In this document: positions 18,572 through 27,027 of the stretch, piece after piece
Position numbering within the stretch: position 1 is the stretch's first letter
Layout of the letters: each line of letters opens with the position of its first letter
Source: Labilibaculum antarcticum
GTDB lineage: Bacteria; Bacteroidota; Bacteroidia; Bacteroidales; Marinifilaceae
Length of the DNA stretch: 64,000 nt
Assembly (NCBI RefSeq): GCF_002356295.1
Contig: NZ_AP018042.1
Location: forward strand, 5,364,361-5,428,360
Reading direction: 5' to 3'
Program-made: the position numbers and the translations under genes
The notes under the pieces: generated by a model
What the model saw: the letters and a program-made list of their open reading frames with translations, nothing else
The model's database searches: none
What the model was told of the DNA's origin: nothing

Positions 18572-19555
18572 TTAGATTACTGCCGTTTTTATCAAATTTT
18601 GAATGGTCCAAATTGTTTCTTCCTCAAATTTGGAAGCGCGAAATTTACAATCGAAAATGGAACAATTCTTACACATTTTGCTGTTACAGGCATCCGTGTG
18701 TATTGTGAAATCGATAGGATATGGAAAATATTCTGAGATCTTATTAGCTACCTCATCCCCCTCTTTATGAGCTTCGGCAATATTCATGTACCAAGGTAAT
18801 GTCAGGTCGCAATCAATATGATAGGCATCTCCATATTTCAATAATTTCAAATTGCTTATATCAATCCAGTTTTTATTTCTATTCTCCCACAGAATTTTAG
18901 TCATGTCACTCAACAACTTAAAATCAGCCTCATCCATTAAATTTGATGTTGTTTCTTTTAGAATTTTATAACCAGTGTAAATAATAATTGAACCGAACAG
19001 CATGGCAATTGCACTATCGAGCCATGCTTTTTCTGTTAGCAACAGCACCCCCAAACCAACAACCAGACCTATGGTAGAGTATGTATCCGATTGCAAATGT
19101 TTTCCCCCAGCAACCAAAGCAATTGAATTGTGTTTTTCTCCAGTTTTAATGCTAAAGTAACCCAATACGTAATTTAGTAAACCTGCCACAGCTACTATCA
19201 GAATTCCAATATCTAGTTGTTCAATTTCACGGGGATTATACAAACGTTTAACTGCTTCGAAAATAATAACCAGACCTGCCAACACAATCAAAATCCCTTC
19301 AATGGAAGCCGATATCGATTCTATTTTACCGTGACCAAACGGATGATCGATATCTCGTGGTTTCAAAGCTACGCTAATGCTATAAAGACTAATAAAACCT
19401 GTAGCAACATTTACGGTACTTTCTAAGGCATCCGTTAAAATTCCTACCGAATTGGTTAGATGGTAAGCTCCAATTTTGGCAATAAAAATAATAACAGAAA
19501 AAAATACAATTCTTCGCTGAACAATCAATTTTATTCTTTTATCATTTACGTGCAT
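18572..19555 (-). CDS. Cation diffusion facilitator (CDF) family metal transporter
   Basis: An inner-membrane divalent-metal/proton antiporter with six predicted helices. Visible metal-site signatures are LTDALESTVNVATG in TM2 and the HxxxD pattern GGKHLQSDTYST in TM5. The cytoplasmic C-terminal domain is present and, unusually, ends in a cysteine-rich segment (CNSKMCKNCSIFDC), which suggests thiol-based metal sensing or delivery. The preferred start is the ATG at 19555 (MHVNDKRIK); an upstream in-frame ATG at 19609 would add 18 residues that are not family-like. It is convergent with the regulator gene, 55 bp away. Confidence 0.9.
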   Translation of the reverse strand: MHVNDKRIKLIVQRRIVFFSVIIFIAKIGAYHLTNSVGILTDALESTVNVATGFISLYSISVALKPRDIDHPFGHGKIESISASIEGILIVLAGLVIIFEAVKRLYNPREIEQLDIGILIVAVAGLLNYVLGYFSIKTGEKHNSIALVAGGKHLQSDTYSTIGLVVGLGVLLLTEKAWLDSAIAMLFGSIIIYTGYKILKETTSNLMDEADFKLLSDMTKILWENRNKNWIDISNLKLLKYGDAYHIDCDLTLPWYMNIAEAHKEGDEVANKISEYFPYPIDFTIHTDACNSKMCKNCSIFDCKFRASKFEEETIWTIQNLIKTAVI

Positions 19556-19640
19556 ACCCAAATTTATGGAATATAAAGCAATAAATCTAAACGAATAATG
19601 TACAATCATTTAGTAAAGTGGAAATCATCTTCTTTTTAGA

Positions 19641-19880
19641 TTAAAACTTGTTGAAAATCTCTTCATATTCTTTGAACCGATGTTCCCGGATAGGTCTGAT
19701 TTTAGGTTCTGTAGAAAAATAAAGCAACATGCATGGACAAATATTTTTGTATTTTTCTACGTATTCATAACGCTCCAATTCGTTGTTCTTAATACGTTGT
19801 TTTATTTTATTGTGATAAGGATACATCGGCTCAATTTTACGACTTAGTAAGACTCCTTTTATTGTAATTCGTTTTTGCAT
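19641..19880 (-). CDS. Small hypothetical protein
   Basis: About 79 residues from MQKRITIKGVLL; an in-frame ATG at 19925 would extend it by 15 hydrophobic residues. It is basic and Tyr-rich, with ICPCMLLYF in the middle and PKIRPIREHRFKEYEEIF near the end. I do not recognise the family. It lies between the CDF and PLD genes on the same strand. Confidence 0.55.
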   Translation of the reverse strand: MQKRITIKGVLLSRKIEPMYPYHNKIKQRIKNNELERYEYVEKYKNICPCMLLYFSTEPKIRPIREHRFKEYEEIFNKF

Positions 19881-19948
19881 TCTAGAATACTGATTGATCA
19901 AAAACACAAGAATGAATTTTACCATTAATTACAATGGTTTTATAAATT

Positions 19949-21499
19949 CTATAAAATTTCCTTTGGAAGGATTTTTCTCGTCCAGGTTTTTAAACGCTTG
20001 TACTTATTTACTTCCTTGTCAGGATTGTAGTCTAATGTTGTTTCCCAGGAATTGCCGGGCTTAAATTCCTCTTCCACCCCCTTTAATACACCTTTGGTGA
20101 TTTCCTCAGAATGAACAATAACCATGCATTCAGTATTTAAATTTGCACTTCTAGGATCCAAATTAAATGTTCCTATAACCGTTATTTCTCCATCGATAAG
20201 CATAGATTTTGCATGAAGCCCAAATATTGGTTTGTGATCCAATTTTGCCCGCAATTCCCCTGTCATTATTTTGATGCATTCTGCTGCATCAGGCCGAAAC
20301 TCAAATATTCTAACACCCGTTTCCAAGAGTTTTTCCCGATCTGTTTGGTAACTACTAAATGCTTCTACATTATCTGTTGATGCCAAACTATTGGTAAGTA
20401 TTCGAACTCTCACACCCCGTTCTACAGCTTCCCGAAATAGATTTTGACTCAATTCAGTGGTAATTAAATAGGGTGTTTGAATATCAATGGAATGTTTGGC
20501 CCTTTTCACCAAATCGATTAAAGCACTAGTTGTTGCACCGCCTCCACCTAATCCATTTGTCCCATCATTTTTACCTGGTATGTCAGAAATAAAATGAACC
20601 TCATCTACCCAAATCAAATCACCAGAATTTTTAATTGTCTTAAATGTAAATGGTAAATTCTCTATTCTTGTTCTTATTTGTGGCCAAAAATTATCTGGAT
20701 TGCATGCATACTCATGAAGCTTATCAAATCTATTATCCGAATTAATATCCAGAGTTTCATCTTCAATTACACTTTCAACATTTTCACATAAAGAGCTATT
20801 CCAAAATTCATCAAAAGAATTGGTCACTTTTTCGGTCTCTTTACCCAACAACAGAATATCTCTATCCCTAAAATTATACTCATGATCATAGTCAAAATAT
20901 TCGTCGGCAATATTTCTTCCGCCCGTGATAACTATTTTACCGTCTACTATTAACGTTTTGTTATGCATCCGTTGATTAGCTGATCTAAAGTCGGTACTCA
21001 ACTTCTTTATTTTATTAAATATATTCTTCCCCAAATTGACTCCTGGATTATATATTTTAAGCGTAATATTCTCATGTGATGCAAAGATTAATATATCCTG
21101 AATATCTGCATCAAGCATTATATCATCAACAATAATTCTAATTTTAACGCCACGATCAGCTGCTCTTATTAAATAATCACAAGCGATAAGACCCACATTA
21201 TCTGTTGAAAAAATAAAGTACTGAATATCAATCGTCTTTTCGGAATATTCACTTAACCATGCTCTGACTACCAGCGAACCGCTTCCATCCTCGAGCACAT
21301 AAACTCCTGTTTTGGTTTGCATTAGTGAGTCAATATCTTTCAATTCTTTCGAAAGGGTTACATTATCATTTCTATGAATACTCGAACAAAAATCTGTTTC
21401 TACGATACTCTTTTTCTTTTCTGTGCAAGATGTCATTACAATTAACATAAGCAGACAATAGGTTTTAAATTTAAGTCTGAATTTGATTTGATTTATCAT
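19949..21499 (-). CDS. Phospholipase D / cardiolipin synthase-like lipoprotein
   Basis: A PLD-superfamily protein with two HKD catalytic motifs: MHNKTLIVDGKIVITGGRN in the first half and LHAKSMLIDGEITVIGTFN in the second. It most resembles the YmdC/ClsC-type branch, which forms cardiolipin by transesterification of phosphatidylglycerol or phosphatidylethanolamine. An N-terminal signal with lipobox-like VMTSC argues for membrane anchoring outside the cytoplasm. I chose the ATG at 21499 (MINQIKFRLKF), because the upstream ATG at 21535 would place 12 non-signal residues before the basic n-region. No partner gene is visible. Confidence 0.85.
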   Translation of the reverse strand: MINQIKFRLKFKTYCLLMLIVMTSCTEKKKSIVETDFCSSIHRNDNVTLSKELKDIDSLMQTKTGVYVLEDGSGSLVVRAWLSEYSEKTIDIQYFIFSTDNVGLIACDYLIRAADRGVKIRIIVDDIMLDADIQDILIFASHENITLKIYNPGVNLGKNIFNKIKKLSTDFRSANQRMHNKTLIVDGKIVITGGRNIADEYFDYDHEYNFRDRDILLLGKETEKVTNSFDEFWNSSLCENVESVIEDETLDINSDNRFDKLHEYACNPDNFWPQIRTRIENLPFTFKTIKNSGDLIWVDEVHFISDIPGKNDGTNGLGGGGATTSALIDLVKRAKHSIDIQTPYLITTELSQNLFREAVERGVRVRILTNSLASTDNVEAFSSYQTDREKLLETGVRIFEFRPDAAECIKIMTGELRAKLDHKPIFGLHAKSMLIDGEITVIGTFNLDPRSANLNTECMVIVHSEEITKGVLKGVEEEFKPGNSWETTLDYNPDKEVNKYKRLKTWTRKILPKEIL

Positions 21500-21559
21500 G
21501 CGTGTTATTGCGGTTGAAATGCTACTAAATTCCATATTGGTTTAAAAGTAATGTATTTA

Positions 21560-21745
21560 TTTTATGTGGCTAAAGCCTTATTAAAAAAAAACCTTTTATC
21601 GGTCACTTAAGAGCAAGAGCAATAAATGCTTCACTTTCTCCTTTTATCAATAAATGCTTTGTATTTTTTATCCATTCCAGTTTGGCTAAAGCCAACTGAT
21701 ATTAAAATATCCTATTGTCTTGCTTTAGCATCATTTTATTGCTTA
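21560..21745. repeat. Dispersed element with TGGCTAAAGCC/GGCTTTAGCCA ends, copy 1
   Basis: A ~180-bp non-coding segment starting at GTGGCTAAAGCC and containing TTTGGCTAAAGCCAACTGATATTAAA, followed by TTGCTTTAGCATCATTTTA. Related copies lie at 26701-26765 (right half only), 29500-29665 (full) and 33133-33150 (left end only). Confidence 0.65.
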
Positions 21746-21779
21746 TTACAAATTCAGACAAGGTGTTTTTATTCTGGAT

Positions 21780-21812
21780 AAAAAAAAGGGCCAAGCTAAG
21801 AGCTTGGCCAAA
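21780..21812 (-). terminator. Intrinsic terminator (leftward) of the nitroreductase operon
   Basis: GGCCAAGCT (21789-21797) pairs with AGCTTGGCC (21801-21809), loop AAG, with an A-tract at 21780-21787. A near-identical terminator sits at 26801-26828 behind the decayed duplicate. Confidence 0.85.
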
Positions 21813-21903
21813 ATTTATGAATTGAGAATTCCCTATCCTTTTCGGAGTAGTAATATTGAGAAAAGGTGCGGATTACAAATCGGCACCAGCACCTTTCTTA
21901 TAT

Positions 21904-22449
21904 TTAAACGAAACGCAATACATCATCAACATTTTTTCGTGGAGTTGCAGGTGCATGCTCTCCATCCTCGTAACCATAAACAATTAATGCGGCTACAGTT
22001 TCTTCTTCAGGCAGACCTACTATGCCAGAAATGGATTTATCATTAATAACTCCCAAAACGCAAGTGCCAACACCTTTGGCATGAGCTGTCAAACAAAAGG
22101 TTTGACAAGACAGACCAGCATCAAATACTTCCCAAACACTTGCTTTTGAAGTTGCATAATCATCACCTTCCAATTTGCCGCTTTTGCCTTTTACAAAGCT
22201 CAGTACTGCAACACCTTTCGCTTCTTTTAAGGTATTCACATTATAAATAAATCCATCAACACCATCAGTTGCCAGTTTCGCAATTACATCTTTGTCATCA
22301 ACCAATGTATATCTGGCTACCTGAAAATTCCCCCACGAAGGTGCCCATCGGCTAATCGATACGATTTCCTTCATCGTTTCACGATCTACTATTTCATTTT
22401 TAAACTTACGAACGCTTCTGCGTTCTTCAATCATTTTAATTGCATCCAT
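21904..22449 (-). CDS. Nitroreductase family FMN oxidoreductase
   Basis: A 181-residue member of the nitroreductase family, which are FMN-dependent NAD(P)H oxidoreductases acting on quinones, nitroaromatics or enones. The N-terminal FMN-phosphate motif is present (MIEERRSVRKFK), followed by RWAPSWGNFQVARY. The C-terminal half carries LTAHAKGVGTCVLGVI and GLPEEETVAALIVYGY. It is the last gene of a six-gene leftward operon that begins at 26404, and it is followed by a strong terminator. A broken partial copy lies at 26921-27008. Confidence 0.9.
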   Translation of the reverse strand: MDAIKMIEERRSVRKFKNEIVDRETMKEIVSISRWAPSWGNFQVARYTLVDDKDVIAKLATDGVDGFIYNVNTLKEAKGVAVLSFVKGKSGKLEGDDYATSKASVWEVFDAGLSCQTFCLTAHAKGVGTCVLGVINDKSISGIVGLPEEETVAALIVYGYEDGEHAPATPRKNVDDVLRFV

Positions 22450-22490
22450 TTCCTTGTATTTTATGGTTCTTAGTATCTGTATCTAAATAT

Positions 22491-23366
22491 TTAAATTGTA
22501 TGACGCTCAGGGACACTGTTCAAAACTGCCTCATCCGTATTCGAAATGGCATCGTTTAGCCTATCAATGGCGGCCTGTTTTTCATTTGGGAGTTCCGCAT
22601 CAAAACTCACAGAATTTATGATATGAATCCCCATGTAGTAAGTATCCACTTCTACCAACTCAATTGTTTTCTTCTGCTCTTCGAACACTTCCTGTTCGTT
22701 AGCCATCTCAAAAACACCCTCAGCAACATCTTTAGCAAGCTTAGTTCCTTCATTTACATTTAGTGTGGTTGGAACAATACCCAAAGGCCTAACTTTATTG
22801 ATCAATTTTGCATTCGCCTCAGCATTTTCAATTCCCCTGCCTTTTCCGGCAGCTCCAAACATAAATCCATAAAAGAAAGTAATGCCAGCTTTATTCAAAC
22901 GCTCCAATTGTTTGTTAGCATCCGCAAGTGAAGCACCTTTGTTAAGATAGTCAAGTACGTCTCCCAGGCCTGTTTCAACACCAACCCACAAATCACCAAT
23001 ACCAAGCTTACTCAGCTCAACCAGCTCTTCATCCGTTTTACCGATAATATTGTTGATTGACGCATACATGGTAATCACCTCAACTTGAGGTAAGTATCTA
23101 TGAATCATTTCAGCAATAGCCTTTAAACGCTTAGCAGAAAGAACAAAAGCATCCCCATTTACCAAAAATATGCGCTTTACATTGCCATACAATTGCTTTG
23201 CTTCCTGCAAGTCCTTCTCAATTTGATCCATTTTATCAATCGAGAATTTCACATCCCGATACATGGTACAAAATGTACACTTGTTGTGTGCACATCCTAC
23301 TGTTACCTGTAGCAACAGCGTATTCGCTTCATAAGGAGGCCTGTAAACCGGCCCTGTATAATTCAT
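22491..23366 (-). CDS. Radical SAM protein
   Basis: A 291-residue radical SAM enzyme with N-terminal cluster cysteines Cys25, Cys30 and Cys33 in VTVGCAHNKCTFCTMYRD. The spacing is C-x4-C-x2-C, a variant seen in a COG1032-like group, in place of the canonical C-x3-C-x2-C. Downstream are a NGDAF strand and GVETGLGDVLDYLNKG, which fit the radical SAM TIM barrel. There are no auxiliary cluster cysteines and no B12-binding domain. The substrate is unknown. It lies in the redox operon between the SDR and nitroreductase genes (10-bp and 42-bp spacing). Confidence 0.85.
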   Translation of the reverse strand: MNYTGPVYRPPYEANTLLLQVTVGCAHNKCTFCTMYRDVKFSIDKMDQIEKDLQEAKQLYGNVKRIFLVNGDAFVLSAKRLKAIAEMIHRYLPQVEVITMYASINNIIGKTDEELVELSKLGIGDLWVGVETGLGDVLDYLNKGASLADANKQLERLNKAGITFFYGFMFGAAGKGRGIENAEANAKLINKVRPLGIVPTTLNVNEGTKLAKDVAEGVFEMANEQEVFEEQKKTIELVEVDTYYMGIHIINSVSFDAELPNEKQAAIDRLNDAISNTDEAVLNSVPERHTI

Positions 23367-23375
23367 ATTCGTTTC

Positions 23376-24173
23376 TTAATCAATCAATTTATTTGTAAAG
23401 TCAATCAGCTTATTAATTTCAAGCTCATCATAAGCGTGTGGATGTGCATTGGCATACTCACCTTTATCATTATCGAAGTACTTTCCGCTAATGCCTTTGT
23501 GATCTTCCGAAACTGCCAAGTCGTATAAAACATCAGCACCTTTATTCGCTGGTGACCAATATTGACCATAGGCTGCATTGGCCATTTTCGTGTTTAGCAA
23601 GGAACCTGGGTTTACAGCGATTATTGCAATACCTTCGAGTTCTTTGGCCAAATGAAAACTCCACATGGTTAATGCCAATTTACTTTGAGCGTACGATTCG
23701 TTGAAAGATATTTTTTCTTTGCCGATCATAGCCTCATAAGAAATGTTTGCTTGTGCTGCAGAACTTAAATTAATAATACGAGCTTCATTCTCCTTTTTTA
23801 CAAGGGGAAGTAATTCCTTTGTTAATAAAAAAGGAGCTAAGTAATTAACAACAAATCGAAGGTCTAAACCATCTTTAGTATAAAAATTCAGAGTCTTAAA
23901 AACACCCGCATTATTAATTAAAACATCAATTTGTGACACCTGATCTCTAACTTGCTGAGCCATTTTTTTTACGGCATCTAAATCTGATAAATCGGCTACA
24001 AACCCATGTACCTTATCATTTCCTGATTTAGATCTTATTTCAGATATCGCAGTATCAACTTTTTCTTCGTTTCTTCCGTGTACATAAATCGAATGTCCGT
24101 CTTTTGCTAATTTTATGGCAACAAGCTTTCCAATTCCGTCTGTACTACCTGTTATTAATATGTTCTTCATCAT
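23376..24173 (-). CDS. Short-chain dehydrogenase/reductase (SDR)
   Basis: A classical SDR of 265 residues with the Rossmann motif TGSTDGIGKLVA, the NNAG motif (DVLINNAGVFKT), the catalytic Ser stretch (IINLSSAAQ) and YxxxK (SYAQSKLALT). The Arg after the second strand (VHGRNEEKV) suggests NADP(H) preference. The substrate is not evident. Located 10 bp upstream of the radical SAM gene in the same operon. Confidence 0.88.
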   Translation of the reverse strand: MMKNILITGSTDGIGKLVAIKLAKDGHSIYVHGRNEEKVDTAISEIRSKSGNDKVHGFVADLSDLDAVKKMAQQVRDQVSQIDVLINNAGVFKTLNFYTKDGLDLRFVVNYLAPFLLTKELLPLVKKENEARIINLSSAAQANISYEAMIGKEKISFNESYAQSKLALTMWSFHLAKELEGIAIIAVNPGSLLNTKMANAAYGQYWSPANKGADVLYDLAVSEDHKGISGKYFDNDKGEYANAHPHAYDELEINKLIDFTNKLID

Positions 24174-24198
24174 CTTGCTTTTTTAACTTCACATTTAA

Positions 24199-24987
24199 TT
24201 ACTCAATCCATTGATGTGCTAACAACCACTCTTTTGTCACTTCATCCAGCTTTGCACAATCTCTGCAAACTTTATAGTCCAATTCAGCAATAATATCATT
24301 TGAGAATCGTAAAGAATCCAAGCTTTGTATTTGTTCCTTGGTAAATAAATCCTTTTTGTCTTCTCTCAAAAGAAGCACTGCTCTATCAACAATACCAAGA
24401 AGGCCTTTAGGTTCTTTTATTTCGCGAATGTTGTACTTGTAATGTAAAAACTGAGGTTTCCACAATGGCACAACCACCCACTCTTTGTTTTCTACAGCTT
24501 GTTCAAAAGCACTTAAACAATCTTCTTCAGTACCCGGGAAAAATTGGTAGCCTGCATCATTAAGCCCATATTCATCCATCATTTTAATAGAAAAACGTGT
24601 GATTCCTGCTCCTGGATTAATCCCCTGGATTGTAGGTTTCATTTTATCAATAACATCAGGTTTTAAAAGATCCGAAACCTCTGCCACATCTTTTACAGGA
24701 ACATAATCGGGAACTCCCCACAATGCATATGGCTCGTAATGCAAACCTAATTCAATTAATGAAATGACTTCTTCGGTATCTGCCTTATAAGCACCATGAC
24801 TAGATGGTAACCAAGCTGAAGCCAATAGATCCACTTCGCCTGCCTTAAGTTTTTTGAAATTTTCTTCGTGTGGAGAATATACTCGTTCAACGTCAAAACC
24901 CATTCCCTTTAAAATAGTAGCCACCAATGAAGCCGCAAGGTGATGAAACGATAAATCGGTTACTCCTATCCTTATTTTTTTAGACAT
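24199..24987 (-). CDS. OpuAC-like glycine betaine/choline-binding domain protein lacking a signal peptide
   Basis: A 262-residue protein of the OpuAC substrate-binding fold (KKIRIGVTDLSFHHLAASLV start, LKAGEVDLLASAWLPSSHG and VVVPLWKPQFLHYKY in the ligand-site regions). OpuAC proteins normally deliver quaternary amines to an ABC importer and carry a signal or lipid anchor. Here the protein starts directly with the first beta strand, so it should be cytoplasmic, and no permease or ATPase gene is nearby. It sits in an oxidoreductase operon. It may act as an intracellular ligand-binding or moonlighting protein; this is inference. Confidence 0.8.
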   Translation of the reverse strand: MSKKIRIGVTDLSFHHLAASLVATILKGMGFDVERVYSPHEENFKKLKAGEVDLLASAWLPSSHGAYKADTEEVISLIELGLHYEPYALWGVPDYVPVKDVAEVSDLLKPDVIDKMKPTIQGINPGAGITRFSIKMMDEYGLNDAGYQFFPGTEEDCLSAFEQAVENKEWVVVPLWKPQFLHYKYNIREIKEPKGLLGIVDRAVLLLREDKKDLFTKEQIQSLDSLRFSNDIIAELDYKVCRDCAKLDEVTKEWLLAHQWIE

Positions 24988-25047
24988 GATTTTATTTGAT
25001 TACAAATTAGGAATGCGATTTTGAGTCGCAGTCCTAATAAAAAGTAT

Positions 25048-26064
25048 TTACTTAACTAATTTTGTGCGAACAATTATAAATGGTCCTACGCTGTCGTCTA
25101 TTCCATTATTAAAAGCAGGTACCCTGTTCAACTGATCAACTGTACTGTAAAGATATCCGTCATTTCCAAGGTGTAATCCATCAGGCCATGTTTGTCCTTT
25201 TGGAAGTGTTGCAATGGTTCTGAATCCATCTTTATCGTTAGACACACCAATTTCTTGTTTCTCTATATTAGTTACATAAATGTTTCCTTTTTTATCAGCA
25301 GCAATACCGTCGCTATATGATTTTGGAGCATATTCTACAATACCTGCTGTTAACTCTTCGTTAGTATCGAAGCTTTTAGCTGCCACTCTATATATTTTTT
25401 TGCCGTGTAAAGCACCAAAGTATACCCATTTCGATTTAGGGTCGATAGCTATTGGATTCAATGCAAAACCGCCTTCAAAATCAGGCATCATCGAAGAGTG
25501 ACTTTCGGCCATTCTTCTTGCTTCACCCGTTTTGGTATTTATAACGATAAAGGCAGGAGTTGGAGCACTTTTCAAGTCTCCCTGAGTCATATCAGCAATA
25601 ATAACACGATTGTGTTTTTCATCGATCACAAAATCTTGCAAAAAGCTAAATGGCGTTACTACATCTTCAGGAATAGCGATTATTTTCACCAATTTTTCAT
25701 TTTTAGTATCCCAAACTATAAATTGATTCTTTGCCATATCCAACAACCAAAGATTATCTTTACTATCAGCTCTGACACCAATAATTGCTTTGATAATAGA
25801 ATTCTCTCCTTTAGAATACTCATCGTTTGGGTAAGGTTTGTGAGAGCCATCTTTCATAAGTTCGTATACCCTTACGTCTCCGCCCATTAGTGGATTTATT
25901 GAAACAAACATTCTTTCGGACTTGGTGATAGTCATGTTCCCTGCTCTAACTGTTTCGGATGAAACAACTGTCTCTGTTCGTTTAGTCGTTTGAGCACTGA
26001 TGCTAGCACTTGTAAATAAAACAAGCATAGCTGCTACTAATAATTTGATATTTAAATTTCTCAT
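25048..26064 (-). CDS. Secreted major-royal-jelly/yellow-family beta-propeller protein
   Basis: A 338-residue protein with a cleavable signal peptide (LVAAMLVLFTSASISAQ, cleavage about residue 24) and a six-bladed propeller of the MRJP/Yellow type. Recognisable strands are DNLWLLDMAKNQFIVWD, HNRVIIADMTQ, SKWVYFGALHGKKIYRV and GNIYVTNIEKQEI. Bacterial members are often annotated as L-dopachrome tautomerase-related or gluconolactonase-like, but the activity is not established. It is the second gene of the redox operon and probably acts in the periplasm. Confidence 0.8.
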   Translation of the reverse strand: MRNLNIKLLVAAMLVLFTSASISAQTTKRTETVVSSETVRAGNMTITKSERMFVSINPLMGGDVRVYELMKDGSHKPYPNDEYSKGENSIIKAIIGVRADSKDNLWLLDMAKNQFIVWDTKNEKLVKIIAIPEDVVTPFSFLQDFVIDEKHNRVIIADMTQGDLKSAPTPAFIVINTKTGEARRMAESHSSMMPDFEGGFALNPIAIDPKSKWVYFGALHGKKIYRVAAKSFDTNEELTAGIVEYAPKSYSDGIAADKKGNIYVTNIEKQEIGVSNDKDGFRTIATLPKGQTWPDGLHLGNDGYLYSTVDQLNRVPAFNNGIDDSVGPFIIVRTKLVK

Positions 26065-26107
26065 GTCTTTTGTATTCTTAATTTTAAAACTGATTTTCTA
26101 TAAATAA

Positions 26108-26404
26108 TTAGGCGATATGTGTCATTTCAGTCACAATAAACTCCTCAACGGCACCATCTGTAGCTTTCAGATATTCAGCTAAATGAGCGTCATCCATGTG
26201 TTTTTGCCATAACTCACGATTTTCCCAGTTCTCATGAAAAAGAAAGAAGTTTGGATTTTCGTTATCCTGATGTAAATCGTAATTAATACATCCTTCTTCT
26301 GCTCTTGTTACGTCAATCAATTTTAGCAATTCTGCTTTTACTAAATCTACTTTTCCCTCTTTTACTAAAATTCTAGCTACGATTGTTAATTTCTGACTTG
26401 CCAT
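26108..26404 (-). CDS. Antibiotic biosynthesis monooxygenase (ABM) domain protein, paralogue 1
   Basis: A 98-residue dimeric alpha/beta ferredoxin-like protein of the ABM/YgiN family (EGKVDLVKAELLKL, EEGCINYDLHQD, FLFHENWENRELWQKH). YgiN-type relatives act on quinols, which fits the surrounding nitroreductases and dehydrogenases. It is the first gene of the six-gene operon, immediately downstream of a -7 box and AraC-type operator. By direct count it differs from the paralogue at 27028-27324 at 27 of 98 positions, with changes concentrated in the C-terminal half. Confidence 0.88.
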   Translation of the reverse strand: MASQKLTIVARILVKEGKVDLVKAELLKLIDVTRAEEGCINYDLHQDNENPNFFLFHENWENRELWQKHMDDAHLAEYLKATDGAVEEFIVTEMTHIA

Positions 26405-26458
26405 GATTGTATACTTTAACTATTAATTTGTTTGAACTCTCTTATGAAATTGATATTA

Positions 26459-26524
26459 CAAACCTACGCGATCACCAAGTCCATAACATTGTAACAAAAA
26501 TGGTTTGAATTGTAGATTTATTGG
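26459..26524 (-). promoter_or_regulatory. Promoter of the six-gene redox operon with AraC-type operator (site A)
   Basis: On the minus strand the -7 box TAGGTTTG lies at 26459-26466. Exactly 21 bp upstream starts the element ATTGTA-N14-AATTGTA-N2-TTTATTGG (plus-strand reading, 26488-26524). The ATTGTA half-sites are 21 bp apart, two helical turns, as for direct-repeat operators of AraC proteins. No good -33 box is present, consistent with activator dependence. Confidence 0.65.
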
Positions 26525-26600
26525 ATAATTGGCAATAAATACCAATTTCAAGCAAAATTAGTAACCCATTACGATATATACCTCCTCGTTTTACACCAAG

Positions 26601-26702
26601 AAACCAATATTACTACCATACCGATAGAGTCAACTAATAAATTATTCGAAATTCACATTGAAGAACTGTCATCATGGGAGAAAAGGCCACATAAGCACAA
26701 TT
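26601..26702 (+). pseudogene. Relic of an araC-type regulator 5' end
   Basis: Base-by-base similarity to 28548-28650 covers the region before the start codon and the first ~28 codons of the intact regulator ([19 protein letters not shown]). The start codon has changed from ATG to ATA, and the copy breaks off into the dispersed element at about 26702. It is a dead 5' fragment of a duplicated regulator gene. Confidence 0.8.
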
Positions 26703-26765
26703 GCTTTAGCCAACTGATATTAAAATGTTCCTATTGCCTTGCTTTAGCATCATTTTATTGCTTAC
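26701..26765. repeat. Dispersed TGGCTAAAGCC element, right half (copy 2)
   Basis: Starts abruptly inside GCTTTAGCCAACTGATATTAAA and continues as in copy 1. The breakpoint coincides with the end of the araC relic. Confidence 0.6.
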
Positions 26766-26800
26766 TACAAATTCAGACAAGGTGTTTTATTCTGGACAAT

Positions 26801-26828
26801 AAAAAAGGCCAAGCTGAGAACTTGGCCA
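26801..26828 (-). terminator. Duplicated intrinsic terminator (leftward)
   Basis: GGCCAAG/CTTGGCC stem behind an A-tract; a copy of the terminator at 21780-21812. It would end transcription from the second ABM/nitroreductase operon. Confidence 0.75.
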
Positions 26829-26920
26829 AAATTTATGAATTGAGAATACCCTATCCTTTTCGGATTGGTAATATTGAAAAAAGTGCGGATTACAAATCCG
26901 CACCAGTACTTTTCTAAAAT

Positions 26921-27008
26921 CTAAACGAAACGCAAAATATCATCAACCTTTTTTCGTGGAGTTGCAGGTGCATGCTCTACGTTCTTCAATCATTTTAATT
27001 GCGTCCAT
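26921..27008 (-). pseudogene. Internally deleted nitroreductase relic
   Basis: The first ~10 codons (MDAIKMIEER) are fused to the last ~18 codons (EHAPATPRKKVDDILRF) of a copy of the nitroreductase at 21904-22449. About 460 bp in between are missing and the join is out of frame. Flanking sequence on both sides (terminator, downstream A/T stretch) also matches the intact copy. Confidence 0.85.
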
Positions 27009-27027
27009 TCTTTCTTTTTTTTATAAT

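Noticed and set aside
25498-25890. 130-codon frame antisense to the Yellow-family gene
   Set aside because: Shadow frame without motifs or promoter.
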